64,000 nucleotides of DNA from Gambelia wislizenii (Eukaryota; Chordata; Lepidosauria; Squamata; Crotaphytidae), in assembly GCA_030847615.1 (NCBI GenBank), contig JAUMIR010000005.1:168606596-168670595 (forward strand), given 5' to 3'. Below the pieces are notes generated by a model. The model did no database searches. It was not told where the DNA came from and saw nothing but the letters and a program-made list of their open reading frames with translations. Of the stretch, positions 1 through 10,805 are shown in pieces. The position numbers were made by a program, and so were the translations under genes. Within the stretch, counting starts at the first letter, position 1. Every line of letters begins with the position of its first letter.

Positions 1-1162
1 ACTGATCTCCAGGAAAAGCAAAGCACCAGCAGTAGCCACCCCTTCTGGCTTCAGAGAGGCAACTACCACCGGAGCTTTGCTTTTCCTGGAATTCAGAGTC
101 AAGTGTGAGTTATAGCTTTGAATGGAAGCAAACCCAATGCAGATTTGGGCTTTGGCAGGTGTGGCACTTAAATTTGGGCCAGAGTAGCCTCAATTTCATG
201 CACCACAGCTCCAGGCCAACGTAGTCAACGTAGTCTCTTTGACAGACCAAAGAATGCATAAAATCCCCTTGAACAGCAAAGTTCAGAATAAAAAATGCTA
301 TCATGCAAGAGGGCCAAGAAGTTCAACAGTTTAGATCATGGGGAATTTTTATGTCATGGAAAAGGAATTGGGAGGGGTAGAGATCTGTTTTTAATAGGCC
401 AGGAATGTGATCATAACAGTGTTCCATAGCTATGCTATATGAAGACTTTTCCACATAATAGCTTTGTTTGAAAGCAATATTTCCACCCAAACTAATGCTT
501 ACTTTAGCAAAGTGGAAAATCCAGCTATTGACTGATCTCTAGGGAACTCACTGACTAATCTGGCTGCCAGGGTCTGAACTATCAGGCTACACCACCTTGT
601 TAAAGATGGAATAGTTGGACACAATGCTAATGTTGTAGAGAAAGAATTTCTCCACAGTCTTCCCCCTGCCCCCCTGCACAGAGAATATCAACTCACACCA
701 GCTGAACTTGTTACCTTAGGCTCCTTTGAATGTTTGATGAATCATCTAGGCAGCTGGGAAAGGCAAAGCTGCAACCTTTTGTCCTCTTCAGGGATCCCCA
801 AATTACACATTGATTGCTGAGTACTGCATCTTTCTCTCAATTATTTCATCTTCCATTGCCTTTGTTTTATTGCTGATTCAAAGGAGCTATAATCCTCTGC
901 TAAGAGTTTGGTAGTCTTGCATATCATGAGTGATTTGGGCTGCACAAAGGGAAGATGGTATTAATCTCTCAGTGTGAACAACCCAATAAGTAAAGGTAGT
1001 CTGTGAGGGATTCCATGGGAGATTCAATAACACTTGGCTCAATTCCTGGACATCATAGTAGAACTAGAGCTCGGAGAGTGACTTAAAAAAAATCACACAC
1101 CCCTCTCTCTGTGTATTTGAAGATAACATGTTTCATTACTCATAAAGAATAAAGATAACTGT
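1..1162. other. Intergenic stretch, nothing recognised
   Basis: AT-leaning single-copy-looking DNA. Short open frames here (for example minus strand 110-304) have no recognisable domain, low-complexity composition or splice context. I see no RNA gene or repeat that I can name. Confidence 0.5.
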
Positions 1163-1380
1163 CATCACACTACACTGTTATAGCACTATTATTCCACTTT
1201 AACTGCTATGGCTGCCTCCTGTGGAATCCTGGGATTTGCAGTTTCGGGAGGGGCATTTAGCATTCCCAGCCAGAGAGCTCTTAGGCCTCACAGAATTACA
1301 AACCCCCAAATACCCCAGGGGGGCAGCTGTAGCAGTTCTAATTTAACTGAAGAATAGTGCTATAACAGTGTGGTGTGATC
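1163..1380. mobile_element. hAT-like MITE, subfamily with CACACTGTTATAGCACTAT ends
   Basis: The left end reads CACACTACACTGTTATAGCA and the right end is its reverse complement with few changes (ends near 1380 in ...TATAACAGTGTGGTGTGATC). The interior holds the 'ggaatcctgggatttgcag' core also present at 5655-5848, 50152-50341 and 63297-63510, so the four are related. It has no coding capacity. Assignment to hAT is from resemblance to common reptile MITEs; target duplications are not clear. Confidence 0.6.
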
Positions 1381-1554
1381 AGTTTCTTACTTTTTCATTT
1401 AAAAAAAAAAATCTTAGGTTTGATAAAGGATGGTATAAAACCTACTCAAAATGTCTCCTAAAGTGCTGCCCTCTTAGAGTACTCAACCATATCAGATGAA
1501 TTTTAAAGGAACTGGACTGACAATATGCTTCTGGCCTGAATTCCCAGTGCTGGT

Positions 1555-1850
1555 AATGATATTTAAAGCCCTAAATGGCTTGAGGCTTCCATGCTTGTAG
1601 AGGTTCCTCTCCCTACATACTCCTGCCTAAGGCTTGAGGTCTGTTGGAGGGCTTTCCTCTGTGTCCCATGAGTCAGGGCAATATGCTGTGAGGGGATGTG
1701 GGGAAAGGACTTTCTCTGCTGTGGCACTGCATTTATGGAATACCCTTCCCTTAGAAGCCCAGCTGGCACCAGTGGTGCTGTTATTCTGGTACTTAGTGGA
1801 AATGTGGTTGTTTACCAAAGTGCTTGGGGCCTAACAGGTTTCCCACAGAC
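1555..1850 (+). pseudogene. L2/CR1-type LINE, RT C-terminal fragment
   Basis: Translation contains the C-terminal landmarks of L2-type ORF2: IFKALNGL near 1558-1582 and GERTFSAVALHLWNTLPLEA near 1706-1760. The same landmarks occur in the two larger L2 copies of this window (FKALNGLGPTYLR, SVAAPRLWNALPEEI). The fragment is 5'-truncated and interrupted. It is followed directly by the SINE-like tail at 1908-2044. Confidence 0.65.
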
Positions 1851-1907
1851 TCCCCACATGCACATGGTTTTTAATTATTTTAAATTCTTTTCACTGGTTT
1901 TGATCTA

Positions 1908-2044
1908 TTTTCTTTTAGCGAACACACATTGGAAACTGCTTAATGCAGTGTAGATGTGTAAATTGCTGTTGCTTAAAATAATTGGTAAGCCGCTCTGATA
2001 GCCTTCTGGCTGAAGAGTGGGGTATAAATAAATAAATAAATAAC
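1908..2044 (+). mobile_element. SINE 3' half (L2-like tail), 5'-truncated
   Basis: The stretch from 'ttagcgaacacacattgg' to the (AAAT)n end matches 12955-13100 of the complete tRNA-headed SINE, including 'gatgtgtaaattgct' and 'gtaagccg...ctgaagag..ggtataaataaa'. The tRNA-like head is absent. Alternatively it is the true 3' UTR of the LINE fragment just upstream, which would make that LINE the partner of the SINE. Confidence 0.6.
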
Positions 2045-2471
2045 ATGCACATGTTTAAAAATTATTTTAAACTTTTAAAAGCAGTTTTCATCTATCCTCT
2101 TTCCACCCTTTTTAAAATTTATTTATTTATGTATTCCAAGTAACAATAATGAATAAATAATAAAATTTCTCACAATTATTCATCTTTATACACATAGATC
2201 TCATTAATCCTTGTTCTATCCTCTTTTAACTTGTTGAACTGTTTAATATGTTTTTAGCCCTTTAAAATATTTTTTATTGTTTTAGATTGTCATGCTGATT
2301 GTATTGTATATCAGCCTGAGATGTTTCGACAGAGGACAGGATAGAAATATTTTAAATAAATAAACCATTTAAAAGTACTGTAACTACATACCTAGAAAAT
2401 GTTTTGGGTTAACCCCAAACAAAACATAATAGTGTACCCACTTGTTATTATCACTTTTGAAATGTAACTTG
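2045..2471. other. Intergenic, AT-rich, nothing recognised
   Basis: AT-rich DNA with AAAT/TTTA-rich runs around 2110-2170. No open frame or named repeat supported. Confidence 0.4.
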
Positions 2472-2982
2472 GGGCTTGTCTACACCGACCAAGGATATTC
2501 TAGCCCCCGAGCTGCCCCGGATTCTCCCATTATGAGTGCACTCTATGGTGACACCAGGCAGATGTCTTCACAAGTGTCCCTTCTGTGTTGCCTGGCATCA
2601 TCGCCACTGGTGTGATTCCCATCCTCTGAGACCAGAAACAAAGCACTCAGTGCTGATTACATAGCTTGGCACCTCATTGTGACTTTAGAGGATGCAACTT
2701 GCACCAGCGGTGGCGATGCTGGGAAACACAGTGAGGACACATGAAGACCTCGACCAGGTGTAATTGCAGAGTGCACCGGGCTTTCCAGTAAATTCGAGAG
2801 CAAATGATGAGTTTCTTTACTCTGTTTTAAGGGTGGTTTAGTGCAGATTCATTGCTGAACTGGCTGGATGTCATGAAGACAGTTTGCACCAGAATCGTGG
2901 GTTTGGCCCTGCATAGTCTGGACTGATTAGTGTGGGAATGGGGCGGGGGAGGATGTTTTATTTAGCTGGTACAGACAAGCCC
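2472..2982. mobile_element. Harbinger-like MITE, copy 1
   Basis: Ends are GGGCTTGTCTACACCG and, inverted, ...TACAGACAAGCCC. The element is flanked by TTG at 2469-2471 and TTG at 2983-2985, a 3-bp target duplication. Two other copies (6196-6735, 50946-51326) show the same ends and other 3-bp duplications. No transposase is encoded. PIF/Harbinger assignment rests on the 3-bp duplication and G-rich termini, so it is an inference. Confidence 0.7.
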
Positions 2983-2985
2983 TTG

Positions 2986-3488
2986 GTTATGCTGTCTGAT
3001 GGATGTAGCCCCATGCCACCAGGCAGATGAGTTCTACAATTCTTATTGGCATTATAGCCAAAAATTAACAGCTGTCCAGTGACATTGAAAGGTTTTTGTG
3101 TGTGTGTACTCAGTAGGCCCTGACAGATAGTTCAGTAGGTTTTAACCTAGTGGTTCAAAGAGATGGTTGGGAACAATCTGAGGAGTAAACTTCCTGATTA
3201 GCAACTGGCTGATACTGTTCTCATTTCTGTTAGGACTGAAGATGGATCATACCTGTGCAAGCCTGTTTCCTTTTTTTTTTTAAAAAAAAAAATCTGCCCA
3301 GGAATCTATCCTCCAGTTGTTTTACCTGGGGTGGAGGATAGACTGATTATCCAGCCACAGGGATTTGCAGTGTTGGCCTTGAGATAGGCAGAGAAGAATT
3401 TGTTGTTCATGGGCTTAACCCTCCCACTTCTTGTAAAGAGATGCTGGAATCAATCAATTAAAGGACTATGAAGCTTTCCCCTGCTGTA
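2986..3488. other. Intergenic, nothing recognised
   Basis: Contains a short (TG)n at about 3095-3108 and a T10/A10 junction near 3270-3292. No gene supported. Confidence 0.4.
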
Positions 3489-3716
3489 AGCAATTGTGGT
3501 TTTTAGGTTGACTCCAACTTATGGTGACCCTGTCCTAGGGTTTTCTTGGCAAAATATATTCAGGGAAGGTTTGCCATTGCGTTCCTTGGAATCTGAGAGT
3601 GTGACTTGCCTAAGGTGGGTTTCCATGGCTGAGTAGCTATTTGAAATAGCTCTCACAGAGTCCTAGCCCAACACTCAGTCCACTACATCAGGCTAGCTGT
3701 ACACTGGCTCCATGAA
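3489..3716 (-). mobile_element. Sauria-type tRNA SINE (minus strand)
   Basis: Read on the minus strand it has a tRNA-like head near 3716 (TAGTGGACTGAGTGTTGG), the conserved body (complement of 'gtttgccattgcgttcc' and 'gagagtgtgacttgcc'), and a Bov-B-type 3' tail near 3510-3535 (complement of 'gactccaacttatggtgac'). B-box is degraded. Sauria SINEs are known from squamates and are thought to be mobilised by Bov-B LINEs. Confidence 0.75.
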
Positions 3717-4893
3717 GTAGCCACCTGCTACCATCAACTGAGCACAAAAAACTTATAGCAGTGACGTGTGTCAATTTTTGATCTTAAGCAAAGTTCTGGG
3801 GAGACCTGACACTGCAGCCTCAGCTCAGACCATATCTTCATCCCCCCCTGCAAACCTACCACTGTTACAGGTGACTATTTGTTACTTGTTGCTTCTAAGC
3901 TCTGAGTGGGACTATGAAACAGAAGGCCTTGTTTACCAGCACCAGGGTCAAAGTTACATCAACCAGGCCTTCAGAACTGAAAGCTTGATCCTTTGGGGAT
4001 GGCTTTAACTTATGGTTAACTAATGATAAATAGCTATTTACTCAGAATTAGTTCCTTAGACCTTACTGAGTCATAACATCACATATTTTGCACCATAACT
4101 TTTCTATTACTTTTACAGGGAGTGGGTCCTACCAAAATGTTGCATCCCTATAACTAAAAAGCCACAAGAATTACAGTTTGCTGCAAAAGAATTGATATTA
4201 ATTCTCATCAAGATACAACAGTAATGTAATATATTTATAGTTTAATTGCTGGGGAAAGGAACTAATGGCTAGTTATTTGCAATTAGTTATTTCTAATTTC
4301 TTCACTAGTACTACCAACTGAAAGTGTGTAGTTATGTGAATGAAGTTTCTCCTACACCCAGAGAGCTCAAGGTAACACTGTTTCAGAACAATGTGAATCC
4401 AGCCATCATATCTTATTCTCTCCATCATTTCCTAACCTAATGTTTTGGTCTGTAATGTTGTCCTTTGTCAGGTTACAATCATCTGGACAGTGTTTACTGT
4501 GATTGGAACAGAAGCCAACTTAAAGTTTCCATTGCATGCCTTGTGCATTATTGATCATTCATGTGTGTGGCTGAGATTTTGACAGCAGATTTTTATCTTT
4601 TTTCAATCGAGTCTCACTGCAGGAGGAATCAACAGCATAACACAGACAGAGGCAATATAAGCACATGTCTGGATCTTTTCCTAACCAAGTGAAATAGAGC
4701 ACCATAATATTTACTATGCAGTGTTTCTGGTATGAAAAGCAGTTTAGAAAAATGCAATAATCCCAGCATTCTGAGGTCTTTCGAGTTTGTTTCTAACACC
4801 ACTATTTGTTAAGTGAGTAGCAGTAAGGGCCAGTAAGCTACAAGGATAAAAGTAGTAGGTATCATGGAAGTACAGTAAGTAATATATCCACTG
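3717..4893. other. Intergenic, nothing recognised
   Basis: No domain, splice-flanked exon or inverted-repeat element recognised. The 80-residue frame at 3766-4008 has no known motif. Confidence 0.4.
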
Positions 4894-5395
4894 CAAATGG
4901 GGTGGGCAACTCCCAGAGGTCTGAGGGCTACACATGTTCCCCACTAGACCTCAGAAGGCTACCCCTCATACTCTATTAGTAGCCCCTGCCTTTTTACTTG
5001 AAAATATCCCTTACACACACTAGGAGTCATTTCTCTCTATATTTGAACACCATAACCTTTTTTAAAGCCCAGAAGGAGTCCTCCCCCTCACACACGCACA
5101 AAAAAACCCCACCCTGAAATTGACTAAAAGTGGCTTCCTGGTTTGAAAACAAGCCCTTGGACATTAAAAACAAAAGAAAAACTCAAGGGGATTTTAAAAA
5201 ATACCCCTCTCTACCACCCCATTCCCCTTAGAGATCATAAGGGTAAAGCATGGAATGTTACATTTAAAAGGTAATTTGTTACACTACTTTGTGAGAAGAG
5301 CCCTTCTGAACAACAACAACAAAATATGGGAAGGTATCAAGGGAAGTGCAGGGCTGCTAGAAGGTTACAAATGGGGTGCTCTTTGCCCACCCCTG
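4894..5395. mobile_element. hAT-like MITE with GGGGTGGGCAA ends, copy 1
   Basis: Left end reads aaatGGGGTGGGCAACTC, right end GCTCTTTGCCCACCCCTG, an imperfect terminal inverted repeat. The same ends occur at 36361-36695 and 48547-48937. The interior is non-coding and C-rich to A-rich. An 8-bp target duplication could not be confirmed. Confidence 0.55.
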
Positions 5396-5445
5396 CACTA
5401 TAGGTTGCCAAGTATATGGCAGATTATCTAGGAGAATTTGAAAAT

Positions 5446-5541
5446 GTTAATTTTTGACTACAACTTCCAGAATCCTCCAGCCAGCATGGGCACTAGCCAA
5501 GCCTGCTAGGGATTTCTGGGCATTGTAGTCAAAAAATTAAC
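5446..5541. mobile_element. Short foldback MITE (ACTACAACTTCCAGAA type)
   Basis: About 96 bp. The left arm TTAATTTTTGACTACAAC pairs with the right arm GTAGTCAAAAAATTAAC; the interior 'ccagaatcctccagccagcatgg ... gctagggatttctgggca' is also self-complementary. This matches the common reptile palindromic MITE group. Confidence 0.65.
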
Positions 5542-5654
5542 CTCTATTATCAATATGTTAGATAGATTTCCTCACTCCTTTTTGTCCACCCTACCATTAC
5601 CTCATCTACCCAGTCCAGACTTTCCCCAAGGCTAAGAATAGAGAGTTTCAGGTT

Positions 5655-5848
5655 GCACTGCAGAAATAATCCAGTTTCACACTGCTCTAACTGCCATGGC
5701 TCAATGTTATGGAATCCCAGGATTTGTAGTTTGCTGTGCACCAGAGCTATCTGACAGAGAAGGCTAAATAAGTCACAACTACAAATAACCAGATATCCAT
5801 AGCAATGCAGATGCAGCCCCACTCTAACAATTCCAACTGCAGAATTCC
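5655..5848. mobile_element. hAT-like MITE with CACTGCAGAAATAAT ends, degraded right end
   Basis: Starts CACTGCAGAAATAATCCAGT and shares the internal 'ggaatcccaggatttgtagtttg' with 63297-63510. The right arm is mutated ('ccaactgcagaattcc'). Non-coding. Confidence 0.65.
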
Positions 5849-5961
5849 AAATGGATTTTAAGATTAGCCTCTGCAGATATGAAACAAACACAGCTGAGAA
5901 TTGTTTGGGAACAACCTGAGCCTCATTATCACCATAAATCGAAACCTCAGGTGTTTTAGCA

Positions 5962-6075
5962 CAGGGATAGGAATTGTGTTGTTGGGCTGCAACTTCCAGC
6001 ATTCTGCACCATTGGCACTGTTGGCTAAGACTGCTAGGACTTGCTGTTCAACAACATTTGGAGGCCTGCCAATTT
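5962..6075. mobile_element. Short foldback MITE fragment
   Basis: Contains 'gctgcaacttccagcattctg ... ccattggcactgttggct ... caacaacatttggaggcctgcc', the signature of the palindromic MITE group in which a central copy of ACTACAACTCCCA is inverted. Related to 5446-5541 and 23511-23621. Confidence 0.5.
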
Positions 6076-6195
6076 CCATTCAGGTTTCAAAAACCCATGG
6101 AACATGGGGAACAACTTTGTATTGAGTCAAACTATTAGACCAGCTAGCTCAGGACTGTCTGCTCTGATTGCCAGTGGGAGCTTTCTAGAGTCTCA

Positions 6196-6735
6196 AGGCT
6201 TGTCCAGAATGGGCTATTTACCCTGGCTTCCTCCCACCCCATGTTGGAGCCCTGCAGTCCAAACAATGCAGGGCTATTGCCCCACTTCATCTCCAGATAG
6301 TTCTGATGACATCCGAAGTAAAACCGGGGGGGGGGAGGTTAGGGTAAACCCTTTTAAAACATTTAAAAACAACCCTGGGATAATCTGTGTCATTCAGGAA
6401 ACCCAAATGGGTCGGGTGTGAGAATGCAGGAGTCCATGCCTGCATGCTAGGCTCTATTGCCAGCCAGTGCTGCTGGTGTCACTCTGAAATTGGGAAGGAG
6501 GCCTCCAGCATGTGACCAGCCTTGATCACATGCTGAGGACCTCCTCAGCTTCCAAGAGTGCAACACGCAACTGCGGTGGAGGCAGCCACCGATACTGGCC
6601 AGTGTGTGCACATGGATTTCTGGTCATTTCATCACAGTAATGGTGGTGGTGGTGGTGGTGGGAGATCCAAGCCAGCTCCAGGGCCAGAATACTCCAGCCA
6701 GAAGGCAGCATATTCTGGCCAGTGTAGACAAGCCC
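6196..6735. mobile_element. Harbinger-like MITE, copy 2
   Basis: Ends AGGCTTGTCCAGAATGGGC and, inverted, GGCCAGTGTAGACAAGCCC; flanked by TCA at 6193-6195 and TCA at 6736-6738. Interior carries a (TGG)n run at 6641-6661 and a 'ccagcatgtgaccagccttgatcaca' stretch similar to 24130-24175. Non-coding; the His-rich minus-strand frame at 6526-6711 is only the (CCA)n repeat translated. Confidence 0.7.
6641..6661. repeat. (TGG)n microsatellite
   Basis: Seven tandem TGG units inside the Harbinger-like MITE. Confidence 0.9.
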
Positions 6736-6738
6736 TCA

Positions 6739-8045
6739 GTTTCCCAGGTTTTCAGGTTCCTGACACATGATTATTTTAAGGTAGAGATGCCAGGAACTGA
6801 ACTGTGAATGTTCTGCCATGCAAAACATGTGCTGTACCACTGAGCCATTCTCCATTTTCCAGAGCAGAACCCTCAGTTGAGATGGTGTTGAATAATTGGT
6901 TTCACCCTCATGCACTACTCTGGGTCATTTTCACTCTCATGTGCACTTTGTCTTGCAAAATGTACATAAAAGTAGAGCAACAATGTACATCATTGGATGA
7001 CATTGTCACCTGCACAATTGTAAACAATGCCTTCAAGTTTCACACAGAATTTTCCCCCTCCATACAGAAGCTTGATATAAATAGCCTAGGGGAAACCATA
7101 TGGGACAAAAAGATGTTCTTGCTATTTGGGGTAATGTTTTAACCCAACGCGTACACCTTATGGAGAACTGGGAGGTAAAGTGTCCCATGCTGACTGACCA
7201 GGATGTGAGAAAGTAGAAGTTACATGCTCTGACTATCAATAGGTTGACCATATTTTGGGGAAAGTGACCTTTCTTTCATTAGGGTGGAAGAGACTTGACT
7301 CTGTAAATGAAAACACCCCATTTGGGTATGGGGTATTTTTATATCCCAGAATACATTTTGAGTCCTGTTAAACCCTCATCCAACAATGATAACCACAACA
7401 CATTCAACTTTAAACCGACTGATTCTGAGTTTCACTAGATTAATTTGTCCTTAACTCTACAGCTGAGCTACTGGAGGTTGACAGTATTGTGGAACTGGTG
7501 GAAGCTTTCTAATTTAAAAAACAGTGGAATTTGGAGAGGCGTGAATTTCTTTATTCCATGGCAAATTCACCAAAACATCCAGCAAAAACCAGCTTCTCTA
7601 CCACTTATCCAAAATATATCTGAGGATGCTTTAATGAGAATGACCACTCTATTAACTTTTGATACATATTTAATTGAAATACATTTGATACAAGGCCCTC
7701 CACAAGGCTGACAGGAAAATTCAGGTCAAGGCTAGAAAACACTCATCCCACATGTACACACCAAAGGATAGACCATTTTGGGTTCCTCAATGTGTTTCAG
7801 ACCTCAGGTAAAGGCAAAGTGGAATTTCTTTGAAGTTTGCCATAATAATGCCATGTTTTCCTGAGAAGTCGCCAGGAGGAAGCATCCTTCCGACCTCTTC
7901 AAAAGTTAGCTGGAAATCTCATTGTTGTGTGAGGACTGGTTTCCTTATCTCTCCATCTACATCCCAAAAAAGAGAGTTGTCTCTCATCCATCAGTTTGAA
8001 AACTTTCCTTTTCTCACAGCTCTAGTCATTGCCTCACAAAAATAG
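6739..8045. other. Intergenic, nothing recognised
   Basis: Several short frames (6804-7142, 7445-7711, 7830-8045) have no recognisable motif and no flanking splice signals that convinced me. Confidence 0.4.
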
Positions 8046-8393
8046 TACTCTATGGTGAACTCGCCATGGGTCAGCATGAGAGGGGTGCTCCAAAAAAGCG
8101 ATACAAAGACTCCCTGAAACAACATCTCAGGCTCGGCCAAATTGATCACCAACAATGGTCCACCCTGGCCTCACATCGGGAGGCATGGAGACGCACTATC
8201 CACAATGCTGCAGCCTTATTTGAGAACTCACGCCGAACAAGTCTTGAAGAGAAATGACAACACAGAAAGAATCACAACTCAGAAACATCACCCAAGGAGA
8301 CCTTCTGCTGTGTTTTCTGCAACCGGACTTGTTTATCTCAGATTGGCCTTTTTAGTCATCTGCGTGCTTGCAAAAAGCATGGGATGACTCCTT
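8046..8393 (+). pseudogene. Retrotransposon C-terminal tail with CCHC-like zinc finger
   Basis: One reading frame runs from about 8051 to the stop at 8391-8393 with a single internal stop (TGA near 8256). It contains GAPKKRYKDSLKQHL, WSTLASHREAWRRTIHNAA and a C-terminal finger CVFCNRTCLSQIGLFSHLRA followed by C (C-x2-C-x12-H-x3-C). This RYKD...W...finger arrangement is familiar from the extreme C-terminus of some animal non-LTR retrotransposons. I cannot name the clade. The RT domain itself is absent upstream, so it is a 5'-truncated copy or a captured tail. Confidence 0.55.
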
Positions 8394-9179
8394 CCTGAAT
8401 CTTCGTTTGCGAAGAAAAGCCAGAGAGAGAGAGAGCTCATCCAGTTTCCTTTGCTGTAATTTTGGGAATCTTCTGAAAAACAATTGCTTTCCTCTCTAAA
8501 TTGCACCTTCAAAGAAGATTTTGCATATAAATGTACCCCCAAATCTGCCCTCAGTATGCTCGGCCCCCACTTTACTCCTGTCTCTGTGTCAGTCGATTCT
8601 TCTCTTCACCCCTCCCTTCTCTCTTTCCCCCTCCAAATTTCTCCCTCTCTGCCTGAAAAAAGGCTCCTCTCTTCCCGCTTAACCTCTCTGTTACCCCAAC
8701 AAAGGCTTCTTTTCCATCGCTTCTAACCTCCCTCTTTCTTTCTCTTTAAATGCTTGCCACCTGTCTTCACAAGCTACTCAAGAGTAATTCCCTCTGCTCT
8801 GCTACTCGTGAGGAGTTCTTCACTTCAGTGCAGCACAGTATTTCCTTGATATGCCTTAAGCTAACCCACCTTTCAGATTTTTCCTGCTTTTTCTTCGATA
8901 GTTCTTGTGAGTGTGCTGGATGGATGAATGTGGTATGAATACAGTTTTAATTCATTTCCAATAAAGATTTAAAGGTTATTTGTTTTTACAGGCTCCTTGT
9001 TTCTCCAGTGACTACTGGTATACATAGGGTACAAGATCATGTAGATTGCACAACCTCTTGCTTGCCAACTAAGCTAATTTAAATTCCCCAAAGCAAGATC
9101 TTTACATGTGTGGATTTTCCATGGACACTAACAGTTTGCATAACAATGCGCACTAATTGTTAGGACATCAACATATTTA
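8394..9179. other. Intergenic, pyrimidine-rich; LINE 3' flank possible
   Basis: Holds a (GA)n run near 8423-8435 and a long CT-rich tract at about 8590-8750. An AATAAA lies near 8959. It may include the 3' UTR of the element at 8046-8393, but no end can be defined. Confidence 0.35.
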
Positions 9180-9392
9180 ACAAGTGTTGCTGCTGCTGCT
9201 GTTGTGCTGCTGTTGTCTCCATCTAATGGGAATTCTATTATAGGGTTTTCTTGCCATTTCCTTCCCTTAAGACTCAGAGAGTGTGAGTTGACCAAGGTCG
9301 CCCAGTGGCTTTCCATAGGTGAGCAGGGATTCAAACCCTGGCCTCCTGGATTCCTAGTGCAACACTCAGACCACTGTGCCATGCTGCCTCAA
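9180..9392 (-). mobile_element. Sauria-type tRNA SINE (minus strand)
   Basis: On the minus strand the head ends near 9392 and includes a good pol III B-box (GGTTTGAATCCC, complement at about 9328-9340). The body is the complement of 'ttgccatttccttccctt' and 'gagagtgtgagttgaccaagg'. The 3' end is a CAG/CAA-rich tail (complement of ctgctgctgttgtgctg at 9188-9210). Confidence 0.75.
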
Positions 9393-10734
9393 GTTTTAAC
9401 AGGTCTTAAGGACACTTCAAATTCAATGGATAGTATACACAGAGCAAATGGAGGCAATCTACAATGTCTGCTGTGACATGAAAATCAGTGCTTGCATGGC
9501 ACTGGCCATAGGATGGATTTCACTGCTGCATGCCTGTGGTTTGTGGCATGTTTTAAAACAAGTGCCCTGGAGTTTGAACCAGCTGCCTATGTAATAAAAA
9601 GACATATGGTTCTCTCAACCATCTGCATTTTGTGGCAGGATCAAAAGAAAAGTCAGCTGCTTAGAATTTGGTTTGTAAACTTACCTTAGCATCTTGCTTT
9701 TCATGTCATGGTATAAATGCCTCAATATTTTTATTTATTTAATTTTTTTTGTCCCAGCAACTGCTCATTTGTATCACAATGAAAGTGTTGGGCTGGGGAA
9801 AGCGGGAGGAGAGAAATAGCACACTGTTTGCATAAAACACTCCCTTGATACTCAATGTTACATTCTTGTTTGATTGTACAGCCAAAATACTTTATGACAA
9901 TGAATAAAAGCCAGTGGCTAGGTCAAAATGTCTTCTTTTCAAAACAGTATTGATTCAGGATCACTAATTACAAGGTAGATAATTATGTCTGCTCAAGATT
10001 TTTTTAAAAAAACAAACAAGCAAATGCCACATCAAAAATACATAACAGAACCACAACGTCCACAGTGGTAAAGTTATACTTGGACTACATTCCTTACAAA
10101 TTCCTGATCAAATCACTGAAATCTTGAAAAGCAGACTTTTCCTGTTTCTGACAGGACAATAGGGAAGAATTTAGAACAGTCACAAAAATGAGGAGAATTC
10201 TCATTGAATGGAATGTGACAAGGCCCCAACTATTTAAGTTTTCCTTTGGAAAAGAGAGAAATGCATCAAGGAAATAAGGAAATGTAAAGATACATGAGAT
10301 TGAAAGCTTGCATAGGTATTAGTCACATTCTGGCAATATATTATTAAACTAGAGTTCCCCAGATCTATGATACTTAGGCTAGTTTTGCTTTTTTTCATCT
10401 TCAGATTGTTGACATCTCAAGGTCTTTCCATCTTGTTCATGAAAAAATTGATGAACTTTGATATGTCCTTATGAAAAAAAATCAACCAAATGAAATTCTC
10501 ATCTAGGAATCATTGAAAAATTTATTCAGTTTTTATTTCAATGTAAAATTTACCATATCCAATTATTCTGCACCTAAAGACAAATTGGAACATATTTAGA
10601 TCTCAACATCAATACTTTCTTGATGCAGTAAACCCACAAAAACATACAAAAAGTATCAGTCTTAAAAAAAGAACACAGAAAAATTTACACATTTGGAAAA
10701 ATATGAAGTTTTGAAAAAGTGCATGCATAATCCA
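9393..10734. other. Intergenic, AT-rich, nothing recognised
   Basis: No gene, SINE head or inverted-repeat element identified. A T-rich run lies at 9728-9751. Confidence 0.4.
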
Positions 10735-10805
10735 TATATTGAGTGGAGGTTTGGTTTTGATGTTCTATGGGTTCCTTTTAACTCTATGATTCTATGAATT
10801 CTATA
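10735..10805 (+). mobile_element. CR1 LINE 3' terminus
   Basis: Reads 'gttctatgggttccttttaactctatgattctatgaattctat', matching the CR1 3' end pattern (GGGTCCCTTCCAACTCTA-like followed by ATTCTATG repeats). Only the terminal ~70 bp is recognisable. Confidence 0.55.

Noticed and set aside
6526..6711. His-rich small protein (minus strand)
   Set aside because: The His run is the (TGG)n/(CCA)n microsatellite inside a MITE.
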